Of a stretch of DNA of 64,000 nucleotides, positions 8,876-17,713 are shown in pieces (positions within the stretch are counted from its first letter, which is position 1; each line of letters starts with the position of its first letter). A program made the position numbers and the translations under genes. This DNA comes from Vannielia litorea. Lineage in GTDB: Bacteria; Pseudomonadota; Alphaproteobacteria; Rhodobacterales; Rhodobacteraceae. The notes under the pieces are model-generated. The model saw only the letters and a program-made list of their open reading frames with translations, did not search any database and had not been told where the DNA came from. The DNA lies in NCBI RefSeq assembly GCF_019801175.1, contig NZ_JAHVJR010000001.1:806001-870000 (forward strand), in the 5' to 3' direction.

Positions 8876-9694
8876 TCAGGCAGCAGCCTCATCTACAACC
8901 TCGGGCATCGCGCGGCTGGCGATGTCCCGTGTGAGTGCAGTACGGAAGCGGCTGGCGAGGGTCTGGATCAACACAAAGTCCCGGTTGGGTTCAGCACCGT
9001 CCCCTCTGCCGAAAGCCCAGCCCTCAGGCATCCGGTCGCCCAGCCGCAGTTTGGCGCGGGTGGCCCGGATCTCGCTGTCGCTGAGCATAGTGCCATGGGC
9101 AGCAAAGCTCGCGCTGGCCAGCGGACCGGTGCTGCGCGCGGCGCTGGCCAGTGCCTCCATCAGGTGCTCATAGGCCCGCCGGGTGCCCTCGGTCAGGAGC
9201 AACCCGCCGGCACCGAAATACCAGCCCGAGAGACCGCGCCCCATCTCGGCGCAGCGGGCGGGGGTGAGCACGGGGGTGTCCTCTCCTGCCTCCTCGGGAC
9301 GCCGTGGAAACGTCAGGGCGGTGGCTTCGGTGAGTGCGAAGGCCTTGGCATAAGCGGCAGTCCGGGCCTCAGTTAGGGCGGTGAAGCGCAGGGCCGCCTT
9401 TTCGGCCTCGGCCTTGGCCGCTTCCGCTGCCGCGGTGATCCGATCGTCGGTCTTTTTTTGCTGCCGGGCAATGATGAAGCCGAACCAGGCCACCACCACG
9501 GGCAGGAAGAGAGTGGACAGGATGAAACGGAGCCATTGGGCCGGACCGGTGTCTTGCTTCAACTGCAGAAGTTCGAGCCGGAGTTTCACCAGCTCCAGCG
9601 CTTGCACCTCGGGCGGCACGTCGTGGGCCAGCAAGGCGAGCGGAAGCAGGGTGAAGGCGAGGGCTGCAGGGGCAAGGCAGTGGAGGGTAGACAT
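8876..9694 (-). CDS. Hypothetical membrane-anchored coiled-coil protein
   Basis: 272 aa, not recognised as a named family. An N-terminal signal-like helix (about residues 5-24, ending ALLAHDVPP) is followed by a short amphipathic stretch rich in Leu/Lys/Glu (about 30-50), one clear TM helix (about 57-77, FILSTLFLPVVVAWFGFIIA), then an Ala/Glu-rich coiled coil (about 80-115) and a globular C-terminal part with GWYFGAGGLLLTEGTRRAY. Two hydrophobic helices suggest both termini on one side of the membrane. It is an isolated minus-strand gene, with the 22-bp box downstream and bactofilin upstream. Ordinary codon use; no sign of recent transfer. Confidence 0.6.
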   Translation of the reverse strand: MSTLHCLAPAALAFTLLPLALLAHDVPPEVQALELVKLRLELLQLKQDTGPAQWLRFILSTLFLPVVVAWFGFIIARQQKKTDDRITAAAEAAKAEAEKAALRFTALTEARTAAYAKAFALTEATALTFPRRPEEAGEDTPVLTPARCAEMGRGLSGWYFGAGGLLLTEGTRRAYEHLMEALASAARSTGPLASASFAAHGTMLSDSEIRATRAKLRLGDRMPEGWAFGRGDGAEPNRDFVLIQTLASRFRTALTRDIASRAMPEVVDEAAA

Positions 9695-9842
9695 TGCGGT
9701 CTCCTACACAGGCGATGCCCCAGCCTGACCGGGAAGCGTGGTTCCGTCCAGCAAAACTTGTGGGCCAGCTTGGGGGCAGGTCGGACCCCGAGTGTGGGCG
9801 GTCCAGCGTGAGCCCCCCGAGCGCAGGGAGGCCACGTGACGC

Positions 9843-9868
9843 AAAAAGGGCGCCCGGAGGCGCCCTTT
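9843..9868 (-). terminator. Rho-independent terminator of the bactofilin operon
   Basis: Perfect 7-bp stem GGGCGCC/GGCGCCC (9848-9854 and 9859-9865) with a 4-nt loop. On the minus strand it is followed by a T-run (complement of AAAAA, 9843-9847), 28 bp beyond the bactofilin stop. Confidence 0.85.
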
Positions 9869-9895
9869 CGAAACTCTTGCGATGCCGGTCGCCGG

Positions 9896-10429
9896 TCAGC
9901 CCTTGGGGGCCTCGGGGGTGGGCAGCGGCTTGGGGGCGGAGGTGTTGCCGGAGGCGAGCGGGTCGTCCTGACGTTGCACCGAGCCCTCGAAGTGAGCGCC
10001 GCTTTCGATCGCGATGGTCTTGTGGATGATGTCGCCTTCGACGCGCGCGGTCGAGGTCAGGCGGACCTTCAGGCCGCGCACGCGGCCGACGACGCGGCCG
10101 TTCACCACCACGTCATCTGCGATGCACTCGCCGCGCACGGTGGCGCCTTCGCCGACGGTCAGCAGGTGGGCGCGGATGTCGCCTTCCACGGTGCCTTCGA
10201 TCTGGATGTCGCCGGTGGTCTTGATGTTGCCGACGATGGTCAGGTCGGAAGACAGCGTCGACGCGGGCGGCTTGGCCTTGGGCGCGCTGGAGGCGCCGGA
10301 GGACGCGGGTGCGCTCGAGGGCGGGGTGGTTGCCTGTTTGGCGGGGGTGCCTGCGTCGGAGCTACCGGGTTTGCCGGACTCGGCGCCAGCGCCGGAGCCA
10401 GGCTCGTTGATCCTGGATTTAGAAAACAT
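9896..10429 (-). CDS. Bactofilin (polymer-forming cytoskeletal protein)
   Basis: 177-aa bactofilin (DUF583 fold, right-handed beta-helix) that polymerises without nucleotide beneath the inner membrane and localises cell-wall enzymes. Residues 1-70 are a disordered Gly/Ser/Pro/Ala/Lys-rich arm; the beta-helix spans about 70-165 with the typical repeats GNIKTTGDIQIEGTVEGDIRA and GRVRGLKVRLTSTARVEGDI. Its start lies 11 nt inside the end of the upstream M23 peptidase gene, so the pair is an operon. In Hyphomonas neptunium a bactofilin and the neighbouring M23 peptidase LmdC act together in cell shape, and the same partnership is inferred here. Confidence 0.92.
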   Translation of the reverse strand: MFSKSRINEPGSGAGAESGKPGSSDAGTPAKQATTPPSSAPASSGASSAPKAKPPASTLSSDLTIVGNIKTTGDIQIEGTVEGDIRAHLLTVGEGATVRGECIADDVVVNGRVVGRVRGLKVRLTSTARVEGDIIHKTIAIESGAHFEGSVQRQDDPLASGNTSAPKPLPTPEAPKG

Positions 10430-11741
10430 CTTGTCCTGCCTTGATGTAGGTCATCGGGTTCACCGGCTTGCCGCCGACCCGCACTTCATAGTGGAGGTGG
10501 ACGCCAGTGGACCGTCCGGTGCTTCCCATATCACCGATGCGATCCCCGCGCGAGACCCTTTGACCCACTTTCACGCGAATGGCGCTCATATGCGCATAGC
10601 GGGTTTCGATGCCGAACTCGTGCTGGATTTTCACCAGGTTGCCGTAGCCCGACTGGCGCCCTGCGTGGATCACGACACCGTCGCCGGTGGCGTAGATCGG
10701 GGTGCCGTAGGCGGCGGCGAAGTCGGTGCCGTTGTGCATGCGGCCCCAGCGCGGCCCGAAGCCGGAGGTGAAGCGGAAGGCGGATTTGACTGGCACAGAG
10801 AAGGGGGCCTTCTGGGCGGCGATGCGGTAGTAGTCCATCCGCTCCAGACCCTTGAGGATGTTGTTGGCCCGGTTCTGGCCCATGTCCAGCGGCATGCCCT
10901 TGGTCGAGAAGGTCAGCGGGGTCAGCGGGCCGCCCTGGCCCGAGTAGCCGCGCTTGACGGTCGAGATCAGCTGGTCCGGCGGCAGGCCGGCGTCGCGGAA
11001 CATCTTGTCGAGCGGCGCGACGGAGACGGTGAGCGCCTCTTCGAGCTGGGTGAAGATCTGGTCGTTGCGGTCGAGGATCAGCTCGCGCTCAAAGGCGAGG
11101 GCCTGGGCCTCTTCGCGGGCGGCGGCGGCGGTATCGGCCATCGCATCGCGCTCGCGTGCGGTGCTTTCAAGAGCGACGGTAAGGAAGTCCACCGTGCCTT
11201 CGACATCCGTCAGCCGGCCATCGGTGGTTTTGGCGGAGCCGGTGGCGCCTTCGAGCGTGGCGATTGCCTCGGCCTGACCGGCCAGCGCCTGATCCCGCTC
11301 TTTCATGGTGCGGCGCAGCGTGCCCTGCACCACGTTCAGCCCGGTCTCCAGTTCGCGGCGGCGGTCCTCGGAGGCGAGCAGGTCGGACTGCATCACCGAG
11401 ATCTGAGCCAGCGCGGCGTTGAAGCGTTCCTGCGCGGCGGCGGCCTCTTCGGCGCGGGCGTCGCGTTGGGCGGAGAGGGCGTTGAGGCGGGTCTCGTAGC
11501 TCTTCTGCTCGCGGGCGGCCTGCTCGCGGATCGAGCCGGAGCCGATCGAGTCCATCAGCAGGACGGCGGTGGCGATGATTGCCCAGCCGACCACCAGTGC
11601 AGAGCCCGCCAGCGCGATGAGCTGCGTTTCGGGCTTGAGCCGGATGAACCGGGTCTCGGTATCCGAGCGCAGAAAGAGCCGCTGCTCGGGCAAGTGGCGC
11701 TCAAGGGCGCTGTGCATGCGGTGCAAGACGCGTGCTTTCAA
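10419..11741 (-). CDS. Membrane-anchored M23 peptidoglycan endopeptidase (LmdC-like)
   Basis: 440-aa bitopic protein: a short cytoplasmic N-terminus with LPEQRLFLRSDTETRFIRL, one TM helix (about 43-65), a long periplasmic coiled coil (about 70-230), and a C-terminal LytM/M23 domain with zinc ligands His336 and Asp340 in HNGTD and the catalytic HLH at 415-417. All metal ligands are present, so it should be active, cutting peptide cross-links. I begin at TTG 11741, preceded by AGGAACGGA; an ATG at 11774 would add 11 residues but has no Shine-Dalgarno. Operon with the bactofilin gene downstream. Confidence 0.88.
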   Translation of the reverse strand: MKARVLHRMHSALERHLPEQRLFLRSDTETRFIRLKPETQLIALAGSALVVGWAIIATAVLLMDSIGSGSIREQAAREQKSYETRLNALSAQRDARAEEAAAAQERFNAALAQISVMQSDLLASEDRRRELETGLNVVQGTLRRTMKERDQALAGQAEAIATLEGATGSAKTTDGRLTDVEGTVDFLTVALESTARERDAMADTAAAAREEAQALAFERELILDRNDQIFTQLEEALTVSVAPLDKMFRDAGLPPDQLISTVKRGYSGQGGPLTPLTFSTKGMPLDMGQNRANNILKGLERMDYYRIAAQKAPFSVPVKSAFRFTSGFGPRWGRMHNGTDFAAAYGTPIYATGDGVVIHAGRQSGYGNLVKIQHEFGIETRYAHMSAIRVKVGQRVSRGDRIGDMGSTGRSTGVHLHYEVRVGGKPVNPMTYIKAGQDVF

Positions 11742-11983
11742 TGATCCGTTCCTGTTCCCGTACCCCAAATACACCCGTACGGCCCCCCAGCGGCCATCAC
11801 GGATTGCGAACGTGTTAACGTAACCGGGTGAGGGATGGCAAGTTTTGCTGGCCGCACAACGTGGTTAACCGCTGGTCAGGGCGCGCGATTCGGCAGGTTC
11901 TTGCCGATTTTTGCGCCAGTTGCCGCGCCCGGCGGCGCGGGCTGCGGCGGCCCGTCGCAGGGGCGCGTTGGCCGGGCGCGCGG

Positions 11984-12796
11984 TCAGGTGCCTTCGACCA
12001 GCGGCCAGTAGAAATCGGGCGGCATCCCGGCTTCGGCGCGCTTCTCTTCGTTGAAGGGCGGCTTCGGCCCGCCGGGGAAGTAGCGGCGCACGAGGGTGTG
12101 GAAGGCCTCTTTCGGGTCCAGCCCGTCGCGGCCGCAGATCCAGTTGAACCATTTGGCGCCATAGGCGACGTGGCTGACCTCTTCGGCGTAGATGGTTTGC
12201 AGTGCGGAGACGGCGGAGGTGGCCCCAGCCTTGGAGAAGAGGTCGATCATGCCCGGCGTCACGTCGAGCCCGCGGGCCTCCAGCACCATCGGGACGACGG
12301 CGAGGCGGGCGGGCAGATCATGCGCGGTGTCGGAGGCGGCGCGCCACATGCCGGCGTGGGCATCGAGGCTGCCGTATTCCATGCCCAGCTCGCGCAGGCA
12401 GTCGTCCATCAGCATGAAGTGGCGGCTCTCGTCATCCGCCGCGCGCACCCAGTCGTCGTAGAAGCCGAGCGGCATGGGGGTGCCGGTGAAGCGGGCGACG
12501 ACATCCCAGTGCAGGTCGATGGCGTTCAACTCGATATGGGCGACGGCGTGGAGGATCGCCTTGCGGCCGGCCTCGGTGCCGGGGCGGCGGCGGGGCACGT
12601 CTCGCGGGTCGAGCAGGGCGGGTTTGGCGGGGCGGGCGGGCGCATCGGGCGGCTGCGCTGTGCCGATGGGCAGCGGCGTGCCGGCCTCGCGGGAGGCGAG
12701 CCATGTGGCGGCGTGGCGGCGCGACAGCTCGGCTTTGCCGCGGCCCTGCGGGCAGGTGAGGACTTCGGTGGCGAGGGCGGCGAGGGTCGTGGTCAT
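11984..12796 (-). CDS. DUF455 ferritin-like protein
   Basis: 270 aa; matches the DUF455 family, which has a ferritin-like four-helix fold. Candidate di-metal ligands are seen in AVAHIELNAIDLHWD, AADDESRHF and IYAEEVSHVAYG, that is, the E...ExxH pattern repeated twice. The N-terminal 70 residues are Ala/Pro rich, with RHAATWLASREAG. The family is sometimes linked to tRNA hydroxylase MiaE by fold, but the substrate is not known. Monocistronic on the minus strand, about 190 bp before the M23 gene. Both possible metal half-sites are intact. Confidence 0.8.
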   Translation of the reverse strand: MTTTLAALATEVLTCPQGRGKAELSRRHAATWLASREAGTPLPIGTAQPPDAPARPAKPALLDPRDVPRRRPGTEAGRKAILHAVAHIELNAIDLHWDVVARFTGTPMPLGFYDDWVRAADDESRHFMLMDDCLRELGMEYGSLDAHAGMWRAASDTAHDLPARLAVVPMVLEARGLDVTPGMIDLFSKAGATSAVSALQTIYAEEVSHVAYGAKWFNWICGRDGLDPKEAFHTLVRRYFPGGPKPPFNEEKRAEAGMPPDFYWPLVEGT

Positions 12797-12968
12797 GGCG
12801 GGGGTTTAGCCCACGACCAATCGGGACGGAAGCCGTGGGGCGGGACGGCGCTGCGCGGCTCGCGTGGGAGTGCTGCTGGGTGGGGTGCGCCATGAATGTG
12901 CACCCGACGGATCTGGACGGTCTCTGGACGCGTGAAGATTGTGTGCGGTCCGGTTATGCGGAGTACCC
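12797..12968. other. First part of a 382-bp gene-free stretch, with an orphan element arm
   Basis: Between the DUF455 start and element copy 2. CGGGACGGCGCTGCGCGGCT at 12841-12860 matches the right arm of the dispersed palindromic element (copies 1 and 2), but no matching left arm lies nearby. It looks like a solo or truncated remnant. No gene or promoter was recognised in the rest. Confidence 0.45.
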
Positions 12969-13129
12969 TGCCCGGTGCGCGCCGTAAGGCGCCGGGCAGC
13001 GCCGTCCCGTCCCCCGGGGCGGCGCTTTGGTGAGGTTGAGTGCTACCTTAGAGGGAAGATGACCACTGCGCTATAAAGTGGCACGCACAGAGGTTGATAG
13101 CGCCACCTCACGGGACGGCGCTGCTCGGC
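12969..13129 (+). repeat. Dispersed palindromic intergenic element, copy 2 (short form)
   Basis: Left arm GCCGGGCAGCGCCGTCCCG (12991-13009) is identical to copy 1; right arm CGGGACGGCGCTGCTCGGC (13111-13129) has one difference that keeps a G-T pair. TGCCCGG at 12969-12975 repeats the extra upstream half-site. The segment with the GCACC/GGTGC hairpin of copy 1 is missing, so this copy is about 46 bp shorter. The core GATGACCACTGCGCTATAAA is retained. It lies between the DUF455 and peroxiredoxin genes. Confidence 0.8.
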
Positions 13130-13178
13130 TTTGGTTGTGGAATTCGGCGTGGTGCCGGATCAATCCCGGCCTACGCGG

Positions 13179-13640
13179 TCACAGCCCCTGCGCCGCCTCC
13201 AGCACCTCTTCGACGTGGCCTTTGACCTTCACCTTGCGCCACTCGCGGACCACTTTGCCCTCGCCGTCGATCAGGAAGGTCGCCCGTTCGATGCCCATGC
13301 TCTTCTTGCCGTACATGTTCTTCTCGACCCACACCCCGTAGGCCTCGCAGACGGCGCCGTCTTCATCGGCCACCAACGGGATGCCGAGATCGTGCTTGGC
13401 GATGAACTTCTCGTGCTTGGCCACGGTGTCGCGGCTCACGCCGACGATCTTGGCCCCGGCCTTGCCGAAGGCCTCCAGCGCGGCGGTGAACTCGATGGCC
13501 TCGGTGGTGCAGCCCGGCGTGTCATCGCGCGGGTAGAAGTAAAGCACCACCGGCGCGGGCTGCAGGCCGGAGAGCGAAATCTCGCCGCCGCCATCGCGGG
13601 GCAGGGTGAAATCAGGGGCTTTCTGGCCGGTCAGGTCCAT
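13179..13640 (-). CDS. bcp: Thioredoxin-dependent peroxiredoxin, BCP type
   Basis: 153-aa cytoplasmic peroxiredoxin reducing H2O2 and organic hydroperoxides with thioredoxin. Thioredoxin fold with the peroxidatic Cys44 in DDTPGCTTEA; the Thr and Arg of the active site are present (TPGC, and Arg in VGVSRD). The second Cys that many BCPs carry five residues later is absent (CTTEAIE), so resolution must use Cys98 (GAVCEAYGVW), another protein or a 1-Cys mechanism. Start ATG 13640. It is divergent from the large AsmA-like gene; the 106-bp gap presumably carries both promoters. Confidence 0.93.
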   Translation of the reverse strand: MDLTGQKAPDFTLPRDGGGEISLSGLQPAPVVLYFYPRDDTPGCTTEAIEFTAALEAFGKAGAKIVGVSRDTVAKHEKFIAKHDLGIPLVADEDGAVCEAYGVWVEKNMYGKKSMGIERATFLIDGEGKVVREWRKVKVKGHVEEVLEAAQGL

Positions 13641-13746
13641 CGTGTCGTCTCCTCTCTGGGTCCAAGGCGCTTCTCAAATCGCGCGGCTCCTGCGAATATG
13701 GCGCGCAAGAGCAGAGGGACCAGAGCTGAAGGATAACGACAGGCTG

Positions 13747-16700
13747 ATGAGCCCGCCAAGTGACAAGCCCCAGAGTGCGGCGCAGGACGCGTCCGCGCGG
13801 TGGTTCGATGCCGCCGCCGAGGCTGAACGGCTGGCCAGCGAAGCCCGCGCGGCGGGGCGGCTGGGGCCTGCGGGCGTGGAGGGCGCGGCCCCGCCGCTCG
13901 GCGTGCCGGAGCGCGCGCCGGACCCTGCGGGCGCGGGGCAGAAACTGCCGCTGCTGATCCTGACGCCGGAGAAGGTGGGGCTGGAGGCCGAACTGCCCGC
14001 CGAGAGCGCGGCCCCGGCGCTTGGCGCGGCGCATGTGCCGGTGACCGGCGGGGCATCGGTGGTGGCGGCGCTGCGGGATGGCGGGGTGCTGGAGGGCGCG
14101 GAGGGCGATGACCTGACGCCGGAGGCTGAGCCTGAACCTGCGCCCGCCCCGCGCCGCAAGGGCCGCAAGCGTCGCCTGCTGGCGCGACCGCTGGTCTGGG
14201 CCTTTGACGTGGCGGTGCTTTGCGTGGTCGCCGTGATCCTCGCCATCCTCCTGACAGCAGGCCGCGAGTTGCCCGCGCCGGATTGGCTGGCCGCGCGGGT
14301 GGAGGCCCGGCTGAACGAGGGGCTCGGCGGCGCGCAGGTGGAGATGGGCGGGCTTTACGTGATCTTCCAGCGCACGGCCCTGCCGCGCGTCACCTTCCGC
14401 GATGTCGATATCCGCGCCGCCGATGGCACCCATATCGTCCACGTGCCGGCACTGGGCGCGACGCTCGACAAGGGCGCGCTGCTGGAGGGGCGGATTCAGC
14501 CACGGGGGATTTCGATCACCGGGGCGGCGATGCGGGCGGTGCGGGACCGGAACGGCAAGTTCGACCTGCAACTGGGCGATGTGGAGATGGCCTGGGGCGG
14601 GGCGGGCAGCCTTGGCGAGCTGCTGGCCGGGGTCGACGAGATGCTGGCGCTGCCGAGCTTTGCCCCCATCGGCGAGATCCGGGCCGACGACCTCGCGCTG
14701 GAGTTCTTCGATGCTCGCTCTGGGCGGGAATGGGTGCTCTATGACGGCGAGCTGGTGATCGCCCAGACCGAAGAAGAGGTTTCGGCCCGGCTGGCGCTGC
14801 AACTGGCAGCGGATGCGGTACCGGGGTCGGGCGGCGCGGCGCCGGAGGTGAGCGAGGACGGCTTCGAGGTTGCCCCGGCGGCGGCGGTGGTGAGCTATGC
14901 CTCGCGCAAAGGGTCCGAGGCGGCCGAGCTTGCGGCCAGCGTGGAAGGGGTTGCGGCGCAGGACATTGCCACGCTCTCGCCCGCCACGGCCTTTCTGGGG
15001 CTGATCGACGCGCCGATCTCGGGCTCGATGCGGGCTCGGGTGAGCGAGGCGGGCGGCATTGAGGAGCTGGCCGGGCGGCTGGAGATTGGCGCGGGTGCCA
15101 TCGAGCCGGGGCAGGGGCAGGCGCCGATCGCGCTGGACGGCGGGCGCAGCTACTTTCGCTATCAGCCCGAGGCGGCGCGGCTGGTGTTCGACGAGCTGCG
15201 GCTGGAGGCGCCGGACGGGGCCTTTACGGCCACCGGGCAGGCCTATCTCGAAGGCATCGAAGAGACCGGCTGGCCGACCGAGCTGGTGGGGCAGCTGGCC
15301 TTCTCCAATGTCACGCTCGACCCGTCGGGCGTGTTCGCCGAGGGGCTGGCCTTTGGCTCCGGTGCGCTCGACCTGAAGCTCTCGCTCGACCCGCTCCGCC
15401 TGCGGATCGGGCAGATGGTGCTGAGCGGTGAGGATGTGACCCTGCGCGCCCGGGGCCGCGCCCGGCCGGTGCCGGAGGGCTGGGAGGCGGCGATTGACCT
15501 TGAGGTCGACCGGATCGGCCATGAGCGGCTGCTCGCGCTCTGGCCGCTGGCGCTGGCCAGCAAGACCCGCGACTGGATCGCCGAGCGGGTGCAGGCGGGG
15601 GAGCTGTTCAACGTGAAGGGCGCGCTGCGGGCGCGGCCCGGCGAGGAACGGCCGGTGATGAGCTTGGTCTACGAGTTCAAGGGCGGCGAGGTGCAGGTGC
15701 TGCCGACCCTGCCGCCGGTGCAGGGCGCGGCGGGCTACTCCTCGATCTCGGAGGGGGCCTATACGCTCTCGCTCGACGCGGGCCATATCGACGCGCCCGA
15801 GGGCGGGCGGGTCGACGTGGCGGGCACGGTGCTGCGGGTGCCGGATGTGCACAAGGTGCCCTCGGACATGGAGGTGAACCTCGTGTCCAAGAGCAGCGCG
15901 ACGGCGGTGCTCTCGATCCTCGATCAGGAGCCGTGGCGGTTTTTGAGCAAGGCGGGGCAGCCGGTGGATCTGGCCGAGGGCACGGCGGCACTGGAGGGGG
16001 TTATCAGCTTTCCGCTGATCAAGGATGTGCCGAAGGAGCAGATCGGCTTTCGGGTGAACGGCGTGCTGACCGGCGTGCGCTCGGAGCAGGTGGTGCCGGG
16101 ACGCACGCTGACCGCCGAGCGGCTGGAGGTGCTGGCCCACACCGAGGAGATCGAGATCAAGGGGCCGGGGCGGATCGAAGGGCTGCCGATCACCGCCGCT
16201 TGGGTGCAGCCGATCGACAAGCCGGGGCCGCAGCCCTCCCGCGTGGAGGGAACCATCGAACTGAGCCAGGCTTTCGTGGACCGGTTCAACATCGGCCTGC
16301 CGAATGGGATGGTCTCGGGCGCGGGCACCGGGCAGTTCACCATCGATCTGGCACGCGGCACGGCGCCGCGCTTCAGCCTGCGCTCCGACCTCAACCGGAT
16401 GGGGCTGACCATTCGCGAGTTGGCGTGGAGCAAGGGGCCGGCGACGAAGGGCTCGCTTCAGGTGGAGGGGCAGCTTGGCGAGCCGCCGGAGATTGAGCGG
16501 CTGGCGCTGACGGCGCCCGGGCTTACGGCGGAGGGCCGGGTGACGCTGAACCCCGGCGGCGGACTGCGCACGGCGGAGTTTAGCCGGGTGAAGGCGGGCG
16601 CGTGGATCGACGCGCCGGTGACGCTCACCGGGCGGGGCCGGGGGGCGACGCCTGCGGTGAGCGTGCGCGGCGGCTGGGTCGATATCCGCCGCACCAGTTT

Positions 16701-17469
16701 CGCCCAGGGTGGGGGCGGCGGCACGGCGGGGGCACCGATGAGCCTTGCGCTGGACCGGCTGATCATCTCCGACAGCATCGCCCTGCAAGGCTTCCGCGCC
16801 GATCTGACCACGCGGGGCGGGCTGAACGGCAAGTTCAGCGGAAGGGTGAACGGGGCGGCCCCTGTTTCGGGCACGCTGGTGCCGGTGAAGGGCAAGACCG
16901 CGGTGCGCATGGCCGCGGATGATGCGGGCCGGCTGTTTCGGGCGGCCGGGCTCTTCAAGAAGGGGCAGGGCGGGGAGATGCAGCTGACGCTGGTGCCGCG
17001 CGCGGAGGCGGGGCAGTACAACGGCGAGCTGAAGGTGAAGAACGTGCGGGTGCAGAGCGCGCCGGGGCTGGCGGCGCTGCTGAACGCGATCTCGGTGGTG
17101 GGGCTGCTGGAACAGCTCAACGGGTCGGGCCTGCTGCTGAGCAACACCGAGGTGAACTTTCGGCTCACGCCCAACGCGGTGCAGATCAACCACGGCTCGG
17201 CGGTTGGCCCCTCGGTCGGGATCTCGATGGCGGGGGTCTATGACATGAACCGCGATTACATGCAGCTGCAGGGCGTGTTCTCGCCGATCTACGTGGTGAA
17301 CGGGATCGGGCGGATCATCTCGAAGAAGGGTGAGGGGTTCTTTGGGTTCAACTACAAGATGACCGGCCCGGCCTCGGGGCCGCGGGTGAGCGTGAACCCG
17401 CTCTCGGTGCTGACGCCGGGGATCTTCAGGGAGATATTCCGCCAGCCGCCGCCGAGGTTGGCGAATTAG
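13747..17469 (+). CDS. Large AsmA/YhdP-like (DUF3971) membrane-anchored protein
   Basis: 1240-aa inner-membrane protein with a long periplasmic body. Residues 1-145 are disordered, acidic and Ala/Pro rich, ending in a basic patch RRKGRKRRLLARP; a TM helix follows at about 149-171, then beta-rich repeats typical of DUF3971/AsmA_2 to the C-terminus (YDMNRDYMQLQGVFSPIYVVN). Proteins of this type form hydrophobic grooves thought to move phospholipid between inner and outer membranes (YhdP, TamB, YdbH in E. coli). I start at ATG 13747; upstream in-frame starts would run into the divergent bcp gene. Unusual feature: the long cytoplasmic disordered N-terminus. Confidence 0.85.
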   Translation: MSPPSDKPQSAAQDASARWFDAAAEAERLASEARAAGRLGPAGVEGAAPPLGVPERAPDPAGAGQKLPLLILTPEKVGLEAELPAESAAPALGAAHVPVTGGASVVAALRDGGVLEGAEGDDLTPEAEPEPAPAPRRKGRKRRLLARPLVWAFDVAVLCVVAVILAILLTAGRELPAPDWLAARVEARLNEGLGGAQVEMGGLYVIFQRTALPRVTFRDVDIRAADGTHIVHVPALGATLDKGALLEGRIQPRGISITGAAMRAVRDRNGKFDLQLGDVEMAWGGAGSLGELLAGVDEMLALPSFAPIGEIRADDLALEFFDARSGREWVLYDGELVIAQTEEEVSARLALQLAADAVPGSGGAAPEVSEDGFEVAPAAAVVSYASRKGSEAAELAASVEGVAAQDIATLSPATAFLGLIDAPISGSMRARVSEAGGIEELAGRLEIGAGAIEPGQGQAPIALDGGRSYFRYQPEAARLVFDELRLEAPDGAFTATGQAYLEGIEETGWPTELVGQLAFSNVTLDPSGVFAEGLAFGSGALDLKLSLDPLRLRIGQMVLSGEDVTLRARGRARPVPEGWEAAIDLEVDRIGHERLLALWPLALASKTRDWIAERVQAGELFNVKGALRARPGEERPVMSLVYEFKGGEVQVLPTLPPVQGAAGYSSISEGAYTLSLDAGHIDAPEGGRVDVAGTVLRVPDVHKVPSDMEVNLVSKSSATAVLSILDQEPWRFLSKAGQPVDLAEGTAALEGVISFPLIKDVPKEQIGFRVNGVLTGVRSEQVVPGRTLTAERLEVLAHTEEIEIKGPGRIEGLPITAAWVQPIDKPGPQPSRVEGTIELSQAFVDRFNIGLPNGMVSGAGTGQFTIDLARGTAPRFSLRSDLNRMGLTIRELAWSKGPATKGSLQVEGQLGEPPEIERLALTAPGLTAEGRVTLNPGGGLRTAEFSRVKAGAWIDAPVTLTGRGRGATPAVSVRGGWVDIRRTSFAQGGGGGTAGAPMSLALDRLIISDSIALQGFRADLTTRGGLNGKFSGRVNGAAPVSGTLVPVKGKTAVRMAADDAGRLFRAAGLFKKGQGGEMQLTLVPRAEAGQYNGELKVKNVRVQSAPGLAALLNAISVVGLLEQLNGSGLLLSNTEVNFRLTPNAVQINHGSAVGPSVGISMAGVYDMNRDYMQLQGVFSPIYVVNGIGRIISKKGEGFFGFNYKMTGPASGPRVSVNPLSVLTPGIFREIFRQPPPRLAN

Positions 17470-17550
17470 GCGAGGTCGGGGCGCAATTCTTGACCGTAGT
17501 GGCTGGGGTATCCGTTGTGCAGTGGGGGGCCAGCCCCCCACACCCCCCGC

Positions 17551-17572
17551 GAATATTTGCAGCAAGAAAATG
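17551..17572 (-). repeat. 22-bp dispersed box, copy 3, with adjacent G/C-tract hairpin
   Basis: GAATATTTGC followed by AGCAAGAAAATG (minus orientation of the box). Next to it, at about 17523-17549, GGGGGGCCAGCCCCCC and a C-tract form a hairpin. Box plus hairpin match copy 6 (54240-54290) with only a few differences over about 50 bp. It lies just after the AsmA-like gene and may act as a transcription-end structure. Confidence 0.7.
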
Positions 17573-17713
17573 AACAGGGGTGGGGAGAATTTTAGATGAA
17601 TTGGAATTGTCTTGGGGCGGGGTGGTTGGTGTGTTTGGGACGCGGCGGTGCGTTAAGGTTGATTTGGAGTTAATGGCTTGTGCTGGAGGGGGGCGGGCCT
17701 GTAGGGCGGCGGC

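Noticed and set aside
13612..17565. Very long open frame on the minus strand, opposite the AsmA-like gene
   Set aside because: Product is rich in Arg, His and Pro with no domain, typical of antisense frames in GC-rich genes; the plus-strand frame has a clear family match.
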